Below are positions 19,650 to 29,183 of a stretch of 32,834 bases of DNA, piece after piece. Position 1 is the stretch's first letter; each line of letters starts with the position of its first letter. The notes below the pieces were generated by a model. It made no database searches. It saw nothing but the letters and a program-made list of their open reading frames with translations, and had not been told where the DNA came from. Source of the DNA: Mucidula mucida (lineage: Eukaryota; Basidiomycota; Agaricomycetes; Agaricales; Physalacriaceae); contig JADNYV010000382.1 of assembly GCA_015501055.1 (NCBI GenBank), forward strand, positions 1-32,834, read 5' to 3'. Position numbers and translations under genes: made by a program.

Positions 19650-19852
19650 CGTGAGTATACTCGAGTATACTCGGATCGTACTCGAGTACTCGAATACTCG
19701 AGACTCATGAAGTACTCTCGAGTAGAGTAGATATTCGAGTAGAGTCTCGAGTGAAGACTCGAGTCTTGAGTATTGGGTTTGAGGTAAGAGTTACTCATAC
19801 GATGAGTCCGAATATACTCGAGTATGGACTCGTGTCCATCTCTAGCACGAGC
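19650..19852 (+). repeat. CGAGTA-type repeat array 2
   Basis: It is made of many overlapping variants of ACTCGAGTAC and GAGTATACTCG, giving dense local palindromes, and ends CTCTAGCACGAGC. It is related to array 1 but inverted, so the two arrays flank the cargo gene head to head. No tRNA-like head is seen on this copy. Confidence 0.75.
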
Positions 19853-20432
19853 CGCCAACCAGCTGAGTTCTTGTCCGGAGCTTGTGCTCGATAGCAGGCA
19901 GTGCCCTGTTGATAGACTGTCGTACAATGCGGATCAGTTCAATATATGTTTCGGAACAACTGAAAGAGACGCTTCGCACCAGAGGATTGACATAAATTAT
20001 GTACCAAGAGGCTCCGTCGGCGGCACTGATCATCCCCGTGCGGTGAATGGTATGAACGACGAAAAGAGGAAAGACGCACTAGACCATCCTTGAGCCGCGG
20101 CGCCACTAGCGAGCTCGCAGATGGGACTGGAATCGGGATCCGAGGCGCATAGTTGTCGTGCGTGCTGTCCTTGCCGTTGTTACTGCTGTCATTGCCGTCT
20201 ACTTACCATCCTTGTCATCGTACTCGCCGTCCTGCCATCGTGCTCACTGTCCCGTCGTCCTATTCGTCGCCCCAGTCATTGTGCTTGTGCAGGCCGCGAT
20301 ATTGTCGTTGTTGTGCATGTCCTCGTTACCAAAACCCTTGCGTCAACTCGTCCGTCGGTGGGGTCATCGCCATTGGGACCCGTAATGGACACAGAGATCG
20401 CGAGGAGGGGGTGGTGGTGGTGGAAGGATAGC

Positions 20433-20456
20433 CCTCGTCTTGTGGTTAAGACGAGG
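20433..20456. repeat. perfect 9-bp hairpin
   Basis: CCTCGTCTT pairs with AAGACGAGG across a 6-nt loop in the non-coding part of the TA element, just after a G-rich run. It could be an RNA terminator-like fold or chance. Confidence 0.45.
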
Positions 20457-20689
20457 TGGTGGGATGAGGAAGAACTTAGGAATTTTGCGCCGTTGAAACC
20501 AACATACACGTGGTCGATTGCGTGCTTGCGCACAGACCATGTGCTTCGGGCCGGTTTGATAACCGAGCGCGTCTGCTCGTGGTAGCGTCGACATTGGAAA
20601 CGACATCGAGCACCATGTCGAGGAGCCGGGCATCAATACAAGAAGTGTTTGTGGTGGGTCATTAACTTGTCAGAGCAAAAAAAAATTAG

Positions 20690-20829
20690 GCAGTGTCTGG
20701 CTGACTCTACCAAGTCTGGCTGCATAACGGTCTGATATGGTCTGGTACCGGTATGGTGTGCATGGCACCATGCGGTGCCAGACGGTGACCCCCGCCAGAC
20801 GCCACCAGACGGGTCCGAACTTACTGATG
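20690..20829 (-). repeat. right terminal and subterminal repeats of the TA element
   Basis: The region contains about seven GTCTGG/CCAGAC motifs and a 6-bp hairpin (GGCACC, loop ATGC, GGTGCC). It ends in the terminal inverted repeat CATCAGTAAGT (minus strand). Confidence 0.8.
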
Positions 20830-21192
20830 TATTTGTCTGCCGCTATCGCTACCTCTTCTAAAGTGGAGAAAGGAAGCTGGCCGAGTTTCGGAAGAGGGGC
20901 CTCTGGGTAGATGTATCTGAATACGATGCGAAGGACCTCTGCGCGCTCTGTCAAATGGGCAGAGTCACCCGCCGCAACGTTAAGTTGCATGATAAGAAAT
21001 ACAGTGGTATGGGTTTTCAAGTTTGTGCTGTGCACTTTGAACCTCATGTTCTTGGATGAGATGATACAGACGTCTGCGTCGGCAGTGTTAACTGTAAGGT
21101 TTGGGATCAGCATCCATAGGACGTCCACGAAAGGACTCACACTCGGGATCTTCTGTCACTATCTCTATCTTGGAACTGTCATCGTTGGTCAT
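20830..21192 (-). pseudogene. BTB gene copy 2, N-terminal half, cut by a transposon
   Basis: Exon 1 runs 21192-21141 (MTNDDSSKIEIVTEDPE), followed by a 49-bp intron with a GTGAGT donor and TTACAG acceptor. Exon 2 starts at 21091 and gives FNTADADVCIISSKNMRFKVHSTNL, then IYPEAPLP and AIAADKY, where the TA element begins. The first splice falls at the same codon position and phase as in the BTB gene at 4178-5053, and the DADVCI(M/I)SS core is shared. Without the element the frame continues into 17127. Any product now would end in transposon sequence, because the frame runs into the element. Confidence 0.85.
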
Positions 21193-21427
21193 CGCTGTTT
21201 GAGTGAGAGAAGCGAAACGCGCTGAACAATGTTCTGCGGGTTCGACCTCGGTTAAACTTTGTGCGTGTACTAATTGGCCATCACACTTGATCTTTCTAGC
21301 GCAAGCTCATAGGGAGTTGTACATTCCATATGCTATACAGTAACATCCATCTACCTACCCAATTCGAAACCTAATCTGAGCAAAGAAGTTATGAGGACCA
21401 CGTCTAGGAGCGAGAAATGAGATTGGC

Positions 21428-22492
21428 TTACCTTATAAACTCGCGAGGTACTCGTCCAAGGTCAGTAACACTTTTATCCCAACTTGAAGCGAGACCTATC
21501 GAAAACAAAGTTGATATCACGAGGCGGGGATGAAGAATAACGACGAGATGGTGCACCTTATCAACCGCCGACTGAATGTCTTCGTCCAATGCTTGAAGGA
21601 CTGCTTTTATACCTGTCATCGTCTGACTAGGGCATTTCGGGTTCACTCTGAAGAGTGCGTTATCGATAAAGTCGATTGAGAGTTTTTTCCTGGGATTATC
21701 GCGAAGCATAGGAGCGACGTCGTCGAGGAAGGAACGAAACCAGTCATGCGCCGAATGAAGACGCGGAATTGATGGTTTAAGAGTTATGATTTTCAAGTCG
21801 CAAGCATCGCTGCATGCTGAGCAGGATCCAGAGGGCCAAATAGAAAAAGACGCCTTAGAAAGCGCCTTCCCAGCCTTGAGCGTGCTGGCTTCTATTTTAA
21901 TAACCCTCGCCGCCGCCAGACCGCACGCATGACAATACTTCAGCAGGAGGCTGAGCTCGTACGCCGAGATCATCTTTAGCTCACCCGATTCGAGGGGAAG
22001 CTCCACAAGTGGGCCGAGCTCTAGTAGCCTTCGAGCAGCCGCGCGCGCAACATTGTCGCAACCAAGGCGGAGTGCAAGCCCATATGTTGGCAACGGCCTT
22101 TTTATGGCGGTATCTGACGTGGAGATGAGCTCACGTAGGCGCGCGCGTGGACCATCCATGGTGTACTTGTCCAATGCCGACAGCACTCGCTCATCAAGGT
22201 CGCCGCTATCGAACAAGTCGACGACGTCGATATTGATGGGATAGCACAGGCGGAAGACAACCGTCATCGTGGACGATGACTCCGAGACTTGGTAGAGCGG
22301 GAGGTTGTCGTGGTAATCGATTGCACCATCCTTCAAGAGGTTGTAGAAGAACTGCGAGGCAATGATGAGGAGTGCTTGATATACGTGAAAATGTACATCG
22401 TCGGATGTGCGAAGAATGACATCGGCTTTCTCTGGTGAGTCGAAGGGGCTGGGCGCAAGGCGTGCAGGATCTGCGGGCTTGGACTCTTCCAT
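21428..22492 (-). CDS. BTB/POZ domain protein, 354 aa
   Basis: This is a single long exon. The BTB core covers about residues 17-120: FDSPEKADVILRTSDDVHFHVYQALL, IASQFFYNLL, a conserved VFRLCYP turn, then LDERVLSALDKYTM. A C-terminal helical region with a Cys cluster (CSACSDACD) follows. It differs clearly from the other two BTB genes and belongs to the longer Agaricomycete BTB class. The stop overlaps a GTAAGC donor at 21427-21434 and an acceptor lies near 21377. Splicing there would swap the final Arg for a short RLGFELGR-like tail, so the 3' end is uncertain. A degenerate copy of its N-terminus lies upstream at 22728-22853. No partner gene is apparent. Confidence 0.8.
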   Translation of the reverse strand: MEESKPADPARLAPSPFDSPEKADVILRTSDDVHFHVYQALLIIASQFFYNLLKDGAIDYHDNLPLYQVSESSSTMTVVFRLCYPINIDVVDLFDSGDLDERVLSALDKYTMDGPRARLRELISTSDTAIKRPLPTYGLALRLGCDNVARAAARRLLELGPLVELPLESGELKMISAYELSLLLKYCHACGLAAARVIKIEASTLKAGKALSKASFSIWPSGSCSACSDACDLKIITLKPSIPRLHSAHDWFRSFLDDVAPMLRDNPRKKLSIDFIDNALFRVNPKCPSQTMTGIKAVLQALDEDIQSAVDKVHHLVVILHPRLVISTLFSIGLASSWDKSVTDLGRVPREFIR

Positions 22493-22727
22493 GAGAGTAG
22501 GAGGGAAGGGAAGGAGAGGTTAAGCGCCGAGAGATCGATGAACGCCTTGAGGCATGCGCCGTCAAGTTTCCCATGACTGAATGTGAAAGGTTGCGAGAAG
22601 TTCAGAACGCCGTCTAGTGTAAGTACGTGACCTTTGCCAAGCATACGAGCGGGCTTTAATCGATGTGACACTGGGGAAAGCATGGTGTAAACAATGCTTT
22701 CGCTTTCAATTATTTGTGGCGTGACCA

Positions 22728-22853
22728 GAAACCATTTAGAACCGCGACGCAATTGTACACATGGGAATGTACACCGTCGGAGTCAACTTGAGAGTAGACG
22801 CGAAGGAAATGCTAAGCGTCAGAACCATCGATGACCGCCTTGAGGCATTCAAA
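22728..22853 (-). pseudogene. decayed tandem duplicate of the BTB N-terminus
   Basis: On the minus strand a fragment reads ECLKAVIDGSDA, a stop, then DSDGVHSHVYNCVAVLNGFW. It matches the upstream region (ACLKAFIDLSAL at about 22555-22520) and BTB core (TSDDVHFHVYQALLIIASQFFYN) of the neighbouring gene. The order is the same and the spacing similar. It has stops and no start, so it is a relic. Confidence 0.55.
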
Positions 22854-23121
22854 TTTAGACTGGTGTCGTGTTTCCATCACGGACTGTGAATAGCGCAGAA
22901 AGTAAAGATGCGTTGCAATTTACTTCGGCATTGCATGTAATGGTGCCTAGAAGGTGTCTGATATAAAGAGATAGTCAGAATCTACTTTAACATTGACGGA
23001 AGAGACGACTAACAGCGGTAAATTGCGGACCGTTGGCGTGGGGAGCAAAGGACTCACCGATCGTTGTCGGATTCGGCCCGAATGGTTTTGAACCCATTTC
23101 TAGGGTTAGCACCAAACCTCC

Positions 23122-24402
23122 ATGTTCTCTGCCTGGCGGCAATGGCGGACGTCTCTCCAAAACGCGCCATCACGTCTTGTCCGCCTACAAAGTCTACCAA
23201 CAGGCTATAACAAACGCGACATTCTCAGGGATGTCAACGAGTTTGTAGAACAAGTCACTTTTCACGAAAACGAAGCCGAAATCCAATTCTTTTCCCCAAT
23301 TCATCGTGTCGCCTTTCTCAAGAGATGGGAAGCGGCAAACGTTGTAGACATGAAGGTAGACAATCTGAGTGCCGCTCTCGTTGCCCGCATCGGCTACTGG
23401 GGCGCCAACCGGAAAATGCGGTTTTATTTCTTGTCGGATATTTACACCCCAGATATCATCGACGACGTAGAAGCCAACGTGCGGTCGTTTGGGCCTTTGC
23501 TGCCTGGCCGCGACGGCGCTCAAGTATCTCGGTTTACGACGGGGCGTGGAATGCATGGGTTCAATGTGACGTTCATGAGGTTGGCCGACGCGTTGCGGGT
23601 ACGTGCGCCTATTCATATTCTACGCGAGCATTTGAAACAAAATTATCCCAGTGCGACGAATTCTATGGAGTTCGACGAGCAAGGACCAAAATATCAATAG
23701 GCTTCGATAAGGATTTCGTCCATTCCGACTGGCAGGAAACGAGAACAGTCTACATCTCCAATCTTAGGCGCGAACTCGTCGCCTCACGCATTCTTTTCGA
23801 CAACTTGGAGAGCTCTGACAAATCAGACCTCGCACAGGGAGAAACGATCACTCAGATTACTCGAAGTCCCGCCACTGGCACCGTGGTACGCCTTTGCTCA
23901 GTTGAAGAGATCACGCTCAAGTTGATGTGATTGTCAGGCCGTCACCTTCTCTTCTCCTGAAATGGCGAAAGAATTGCTCGACACTTTCCCAGCAACACTT
24001 TTTGGCGCACAGGCGAAGCTGATCCCAAGTAAACCGTTGCTTACATTCGAGAAAATTGCCATCGAATGCGGCGCTGGACGACGCGTCGCACTCTTCGTCG
24101 ATCATCCAATATCGCCCGCCGAACTGGGTCGTGATTTTGCCTGGTGTGGTGACCATGATGTCCACGTCTATCCGTGAGTGTTTCTTCTCCTCTCCCCTTG
24201 GGCTTCTCACACCACTTTGCTTAGAGACGGCGCTGTGCTGGAATTTGACGACATCAAGGACGCGGTAAAAACCGTCGCCTACTTGACTCAAGGAAAACAT
24301 ATGCTTCCCGAAAAGTACACCGGTGCTCTCGTGTCGTTTGCGGTGCAGAATAGCATACAGGAACCGAAACCTGCTCCCATCGCCGAGGGTCGTTACCATT
24401 AG
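23122..24402 (+). CDS. RRM-like RNA-binding protein with mitochondrial-type leader
   Basis: Exons are 23122-23598, 23652-23885, 23938-24173 and 24225-24402, giving 374 aa. Introns are 53, 52 and 51 bp, with GTACGT, GTACGC and GTGAGT donors and CAG or TAG acceptors. The N-terminus (MFSAWRQWRTSLQNAPSRLVRL) is Arg-rich without acids, like a mitochondrial presequence. Three RRM-like units are suggested: LPTGYNKRDILRDVNEFV to VAFLKRW; RTVYISNLRRELVASRILF with RNP-1-like GTVAVTFSSPEMAKELL, formed across intron 2; and a C-terminal IAIECGAGRRVALFVDHP to ALVSFAV. The second intron removes a frame break and completes the RRM fold, which supports the model. The likely role is mitochondrial RNA binding. 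The specific function and the count of RRMs are uncertain. Confidence 0.65.
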
Positions 24403-26163
24403 TATTTACGCCGAGGAACAATGTGCCGGCCCCGCATGCTGCTTTAAGCAGGGATCCGGTCTTGATAGTCTCAGCGCGGGAGCATCCCTTCCGGTTAGGA
24501 TGCAGCCAGCAGAAACCTGCGTGCGCCCCGATCAGAGACGAAATTCTGGTCCACCAGTCAAGGATTGACATGGGTGATAACGTTGACTCTGACCTGTAAA
24601 TAAGACTTACAGACATGTACTTGGCAGATGATATATTTCGCAGAAAAACTTCCTTCCTGTCTATATCATGCTACTCGCTCGCAACCGCGCGTCGTTCATC
24701 AAGATTTCTGCACACTTGTAGTATGCTTTGTGCCTGATGTACAGGGAGCAAGTATTATTTACCGGATATGCGCCCTTACGAACCAGCGATGTTTTCTGCG
24801 TCTTTTATTCCCGTATTTTGACGCGCGTGCGCATAACCACGTCGTTCGTATTCGTATCTTCATCTCTGTTTAGTCTAACGGATTACCAGAGTATGTAAGT
24901 GGGTATCTGAAATCTCCCTTTTTATCACGCTTTAGTAAGACACGAAGGATTCAACTTCTTGAAAGCACCGTATTGACAAAAATAACCGTGACATTGGACA
25001 TGTAGGACGATAAACGTCCGTGCCAGAATTAGTAGGTCGACCGACTGAAGTTCATGACCCGCGCTCACCTTTTTGTTTCTTTCAACTGCCATCTACAGCG
25101 CACAGGATTGGCTCTGAAGAGCATGAATGCCGCACACGATAGACATTGATTCTCGCAGTCGTTTGAACTCGCCTCCTCTACACGGCGCCTACTATTGCTC
25201 ACCAGGGAATTTTGACGAGCATGTGTAGCTCAGCGGATACATGCTCACTACGAGACGTAGGGTTGATTTTTTCGTATCAAGCCGGCTTGCGCAAAGTCTA
25301 ATCAATGTACTTTCTGTTCGTCAACGGCTAAGAAGGTCCATTGTTTCCAGCCATGGAATTTGCACTGAGGAAGAGCCAAAAGTTTGTACTCTGGACTTCC
25401 ACTAAACGCTTATCGACTACGACACACGTCCATATCCATAGCTCCTACTAGACGAACCTAGTGTTTTCTCGACCATTGAAAGGTATCGACTCCCGAGCAA
25501 AAGTATTTTTGGAAAACGCAAACCCGCTTGTAGCAAAAGATTTCTATGTCATCTGGCAGCATGGGAACTTACCAACTACGGTACGTGTCCCCGTTTTGTT
25601 AGAGTTGAAAGCCGTGCTCAGGATCACAGGTTCTAGGACCAATATCAAAAGAAAAAATCATAGAAGACAGTGCTGTCGAACAGGACGCGGAGGATCCACT
25701 GGGATACGTGTGCGCCGGAAGTCTGGCGTACTTGGGCGTGTTAGCGCGGCGGGTCGGCTCGAGTACCAAGTCTGGTGATGTGCCGATGTTCGTTCTGGTT
25801 CTGCTTGTTTTGAGCTGGATGATAAGGTGCCACACAATTCGACTCGGAGGGCATCCTTGATACTTCCATCTGGAACCTGGAAGGCATGACATTTTCCATA
25901 CATCGCACTTTTTTCCACCCGATTCTCAAAAAGAAAAAATTGTGCGTCGTTTGGTCTGACCAGGGAGACTAACATTCTCTGGCACCTTTTTAAAAAATCA
26001 TGCCTCTCACAAATCTGTTATTATTGGCGTTTACCAGATGCGATAAGTGTCTACAGTTCCTCGACGCTGGTACTTGATACCCTTGGCTAGCAAGGAACTA
26101 CGTTTGTTCGTGCCTAGACTCTGCGGGTACGAAAATCTCAGATTTCACAACGTGCTCTCTGAC

Positions 26164-26235
26164 AGTCCGGTGTAGCCTAACGGCTGAGTGTGCTGTCGTA
26201 TAGCAAGATTTTTGCTGACAGGTCCCTCTGCGCCT
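26164..26235 (+). repeat. tRNA-like repeat copy A
   Basis: AGTCCGGTGTAGCCTAAC at 26164-26181 is identical to copy B at 26734-26751 and is followed by GCTG in both. TGTAGCCTAACGG resembles a Pol III A box. A CAG-GTCCCT-CTG mini-hairpin near 26219 occupies the T-arm position. Confidence 0.5.
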
Positions 26236-26733
26236 TTCAGCCTCTTCCCCGTCTTCGACTTTCTGCACATGCCCTCGTCCGGTACTGTATACGCGCACAC
26301 TTTAACGAACATCCGTTATCTGCAAATGTCTCTCAACATACATAAATTTCTCCTTGCGGCGCAAACTCAATGGGGTCGCGTTCACACTCATAACTACTTT
26401 GCACACCTTCTCAATGTGCATGCACAGTGAACATTGATTTGTCTAGGCTTGAATATGGCACTGGCTGCTGATGAGAAGGTGCGACTAGGAGCCCGCCCTT
26501 TGGCACTTATCTGAGCTGGTCGCATCGGTGTGTACTCTTCTATGCGCTTTCATCTAAGCGTAGTCTGCTACTAGTGGCTACCTGGGGTATTGTAGCTCAT
26601 ATCACAGATTTTTATCCTCATCAAAGTTGCGCTGTACAAGGATATGGCTCAATCGATATCTTCAGCATGATGCTTAGTAGTTCTCACTCTGAGTATGGGT
26701 GCTACTAGTAGAGTGTAAGAAAGATCAACCAGA

Positions 26734-26800
26734 AGTCCGGTGTAGCCTAACAGCTGGTGGTACCATTTAACGATGCCCAAGCCCACTGAGGTCAAAAGGC
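26734..26800 (+). repeat. tRNA-like repeat copy B
   Basis: The A-box-like string CCGGTGTAGCCTAACAGCTG is followed about 45 nt later by GAGGTCAAAAGGC, a weak B-box match. A second tRNA-like head lies on the opposite strand just downstream (26850-26821). Confidence 0.5.
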
Positions 26801-26850
26801 ATGCTGAATCTTGATATGTTGGACATGTGTAACAACTGAGCTATGTGTCC
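26800..26850 (-). repeat. tRNA-like repeat, minus strand, convergent with copy B
   Basis: The minus strand reads GGACACATAGCTCAGTTG from 26850, a good A-box match (TAGCTCAGTTG). AGATTCAGCATGCC follows about 25-30 nt later as a weak B box. The arrangement is convergent with 26734-26800. Confidence 0.45.
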
Positions 26851-27280
26851 GCAAAGTCAAAGCTAGCAACATTTGCTTTTTTCGCGGTTTCCTTTGTGGC
26901 GTTACTGTCTTGTGAGAGCGTGTGTGGATAGGGGCCATTTCCAACACAGCCACCCATGGATCGCTTTCTTCTTCTCAACGAGCATGGTGGATCGACACAA
27001 CACTTGCCAGCTGACGAACATGTTTGCAACTTGAGTAGGCCCGGTCCGAGTCTTGATTGGATTTGTTGAAGAAGCAAAGCCACGCTTAGTCTACTATCTG
27101 CTAGTTCTGGGCGTAATTCTAAGGATATGTATGCCTTCTTTTTCTAAGACTCTTCCTGTGCGCATACCATCTCTTGCCCCAGCAATTTACCAATTCTAAT
27201 TTGCAGTAGCCGCACATATATTTAGCGACATTACATACATTGACCGTCGTTGTGAATCCCGCACATGCTGCCTGAGCCTG

Positions 27281-27345
27281 TCTGGTTCAACAGCTAGGTC
27301 AGGTATCTTATTATGATCCTTTTACTAGTCAATGAAATTGGACTA
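27281..27345 (+). repeat. tRNA-like repeat copy C
   Basis: TTCAACAGCTAG, then TATCTTA, TATGATCCTTTT and GTCAAT follow in the same order as on the minus strand at 32625-32704. The common order across about 65 bp indicates homology rather than chance. The promoter boxes are badly worn here. Confidence 0.45.
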
Positions 27346-27578
27346 TAATTTGCTACTACTGGCATCCTCGTTTCACAGCTCTTTCATCACGCAGTGCTGT
27401 GGTCCACGGCAGACTCTGCCGGACGATACGGGACCGAACGAAATCCCACAGTACAACACAAGTGACTCTGAACCTCTCATACAAAGCTGAACTAAAGTCC
27501 ATCGCGTTAGATCAGAACCATTGACGTGAGTAGATGATGCGACGAAGCCACTCCGTTCCAACCGTACACAAATAGATC

Positions 27579-29183
27579 ATGACTTCCTCAGTCCACGTCC
27601 TGTCTTCCAAGCGCCTACACCCAATCGAAACATTCTCTGTCCCAAAACGCGTCCCACTTTCCACTCGACTCCAGTGTTGTCAATTTCTCCTGCACGTCCG
27701 GTCTTTGGGTCTACGATAAAGCTCTCCCCATTCCACTTCTTACACGTGCCCTCGAGCTCATCTTGGCTGAAGGTTACGCCCAATGGTGTGGCCAGCTCCA
27801 ATTTGCAAAGTACGACCAGGAGCGCGCAAAGACGGACCACACCTTGCGATATGGGCGCGCTTTGCTCGAGTACGGAAGCCCTGCAGATCCAGGCGTGGAG
27901 TTCGTTGTAGCGCACTGTGACGAGCCTCTTGCCTCTGAATCGTACTTCCCTACCCGCGATCCGGATGTGAGGTTATGGGACGCGGGCCGAGCGTCAGCGC
28001 GAGGATTGATTCCGACCTCGCCGCCACTCGCGCTTTACAATCTGGTCGATTATGACGGTCTTCCCGGTGTTATCGTCCAGTTGACTACTTTCGCGTGTGG
28101 CGGCATGGTTATCGGCGTGAAGATGGCGCATTGTTTGGGGATGCTCAGACTTTGGTGACGTTCGTCAAGGATTGGGCTTTGGCGGCGCGTTCTCTCTTGA
28201 ATGGAAGGGAAATACTCGAGCAGCCAAAGGCGATATTCGATCCAAGTCGCATCGATAGCGGTGCCGCTGGTGATATCGATACTCCCAAACGAGACCAGGC
28301 TATTGTCGAAACCTCCCGAAAGCTGCCTATCAATCGCAATGACTGGTGGGCGGCGCCGTCGGGTGGAGAGACTCCGGCATGGGGCTTAGGGCTCACAACG
28401 ATTCCCGACGAATTGAAGACTTCTGGACACGATATCGAACGCGGTTCAGGTATGCCATGGTAGGAGTGGGACTTTGGAGTCACCGTCAAACATTACTGCA
28501 TCCACTTTGCCGCGGACGACGTAGATCGCATCTGGGAGTCGTGTCCATCGACCGTCAGGCTGAGCAAATCCGATACTCTGCAGGCTTTCTTATGGATGCT
28601 CGTCCTCCGTGGCAGACAATCCCACTTTATCCAACACCAAGATCAAACAGCCAATCTCAACATCACGCTGGGTGTACGCGAACGTCTTACCCCTGCACTG
28701 TCCCCGACATTCCTCGGTTCCCCGATATTCATGGCGCGAGTCGAAGTAGATGTCGCTTCTTCCAAACTCACGCTCCAAACTCTCGCGTCCAGCATACGCA
28801 ACACCTTAACGCTGTTCACGCCCGCCACGTACGCTGTTCCCTGTCTCCTACACGATATGGCGTTTGAAGTGTGTCCATATCGAATATGGGGTGCATTTCT
28901 CGGACGCAGGAACAGTATAGTCACCTCGTGGCTGAGACTGGGCGTGTATGAGATTGATTTTGGGACGGGAGGTGCACGGGCGGTGGAGGCGGTGATGCCG
29001 AGCATGGACGGGTGTATTCAGGTTATGGATGCCCCGCCTAAGGCTGCAGGAGGAGGGTCAAGGTGGTATGAGAATGGAATTGTCGCTTCGTTGCATCTTA
29101 GAGAGGATGTCATGAAGAATGTTTTGGAAGATCCGCTGTTGGCGGCTGTTCTACAAGGGGACAAGCCAATCATTGACACATAG
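27579..29183 (+). pseudogene. BAHD/trichothecene-type acyltransferase pseudogene (PF02458-like)
   Basis: The family transfers acyl groups from acyl-CoA to alcohols or amines in secondary metabolism. From ATG 27579 the N-terminus reads SSVHVLSSKRLHP in frame 3. The family pattern then moves to frame 1 (FPLDSSVVNFSCTSGLWVYDK, then ARALEL-type helix), so one shift lies near 27610-27650. At 28135-28142 a missing base breaks the HxxxD catalytic motif (H-C-L-G then D-A-Q in frame 3). An in-frame TAG lies at 28461 in PW*EWDF. The rest (DDVDRIWESCPSTVRLSKSDTLQAFLW, LNITLGVRERL) runs to the stop at 29183, with DFGTG in place of DFGWG. Three lesions make it non-functional. Homopolymer errors could explain the shifts but not the TAG. 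Confidence 0.8.

Larger units (their letters stand above)
19527..20690. other. non-coding right part of the TA element
   Basis: It contains repeat array 2, a pyrimidine-rich stretch (about 20155-20345) and a G-rich GGTGG run near 20408-20425. A short hairpin lies at 20433-20456. Forward open frames here are low-complexity and look like chance. Confidence 0.45.
17128..20829. mobile_element. 3.7-kb TA-flanked composite transposon inserted in a BTB gene
   Basis: The inverted ends are CATCAGTAAGT followed, four variable bases later, by ACCCGTCTGGTG, with 23 of 27 bases matching between ends. A TA dinucleotide flanks each end (17126-17127 and 20830-20831). Removing the element plus one TA restores an uninterrupted BTB reading frame (DKY-QFLVL), matching HKYQFMVL in the paralog at 4178-5053. 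This fixes the borders to the base. Subterminal regions hold about 5 (left) and 7 (right) GTCTGG/CCAGAC motifs and hairpins. No transposase is seen; the contents are a two-exon cargo gene, a tRNA-like SINE head and two CGAGTA-type arrays. The TA duplication fits Tc1/mariner or some CMC/Plavaka-like families, and I cannot decide which. Confidence 0.85.
24403..27578. other. 3.2-kb gene-poor region with diverged tRNA-like repeats
   Basis: No ORF here has family features. The region has several tRNA-like heads (listed separately) and repeated short phrases such as GCTACTA(G/C)TGGC near 26568 and 27353. This suggests a graveyard of old short interspersed elements. A further weak A-box-like string is at about 24870 (TTTAGTCTAACGG). 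Another is at 25227 (TGTAGCTCAGCGG), followed by a CTACG/CGTAG hairpin. Confidence 0.5.

Noticed and set aside
17776..19852. CRISPR-like array from regularly spaced short repeats
   Set aside because: The units are contiguous variants without unique spacers, in a eukaryotic genome; they are a minisatellite.
20121..20585. Cys/Arg-rich forward ORFs up to 154 aa in the TA element
   Set aside because: Low-complexity composition, several overlapping frames open at once, no motif; likely chance in a biased region.
25215..25275. Possible functional tRNA gene at TGTAGCTCAGCGG
   Set aside because: The A-box-like string is present and a short hairpin follows, but no proper B box, no paired acceptor stem and no cloverleaf can be drawn.
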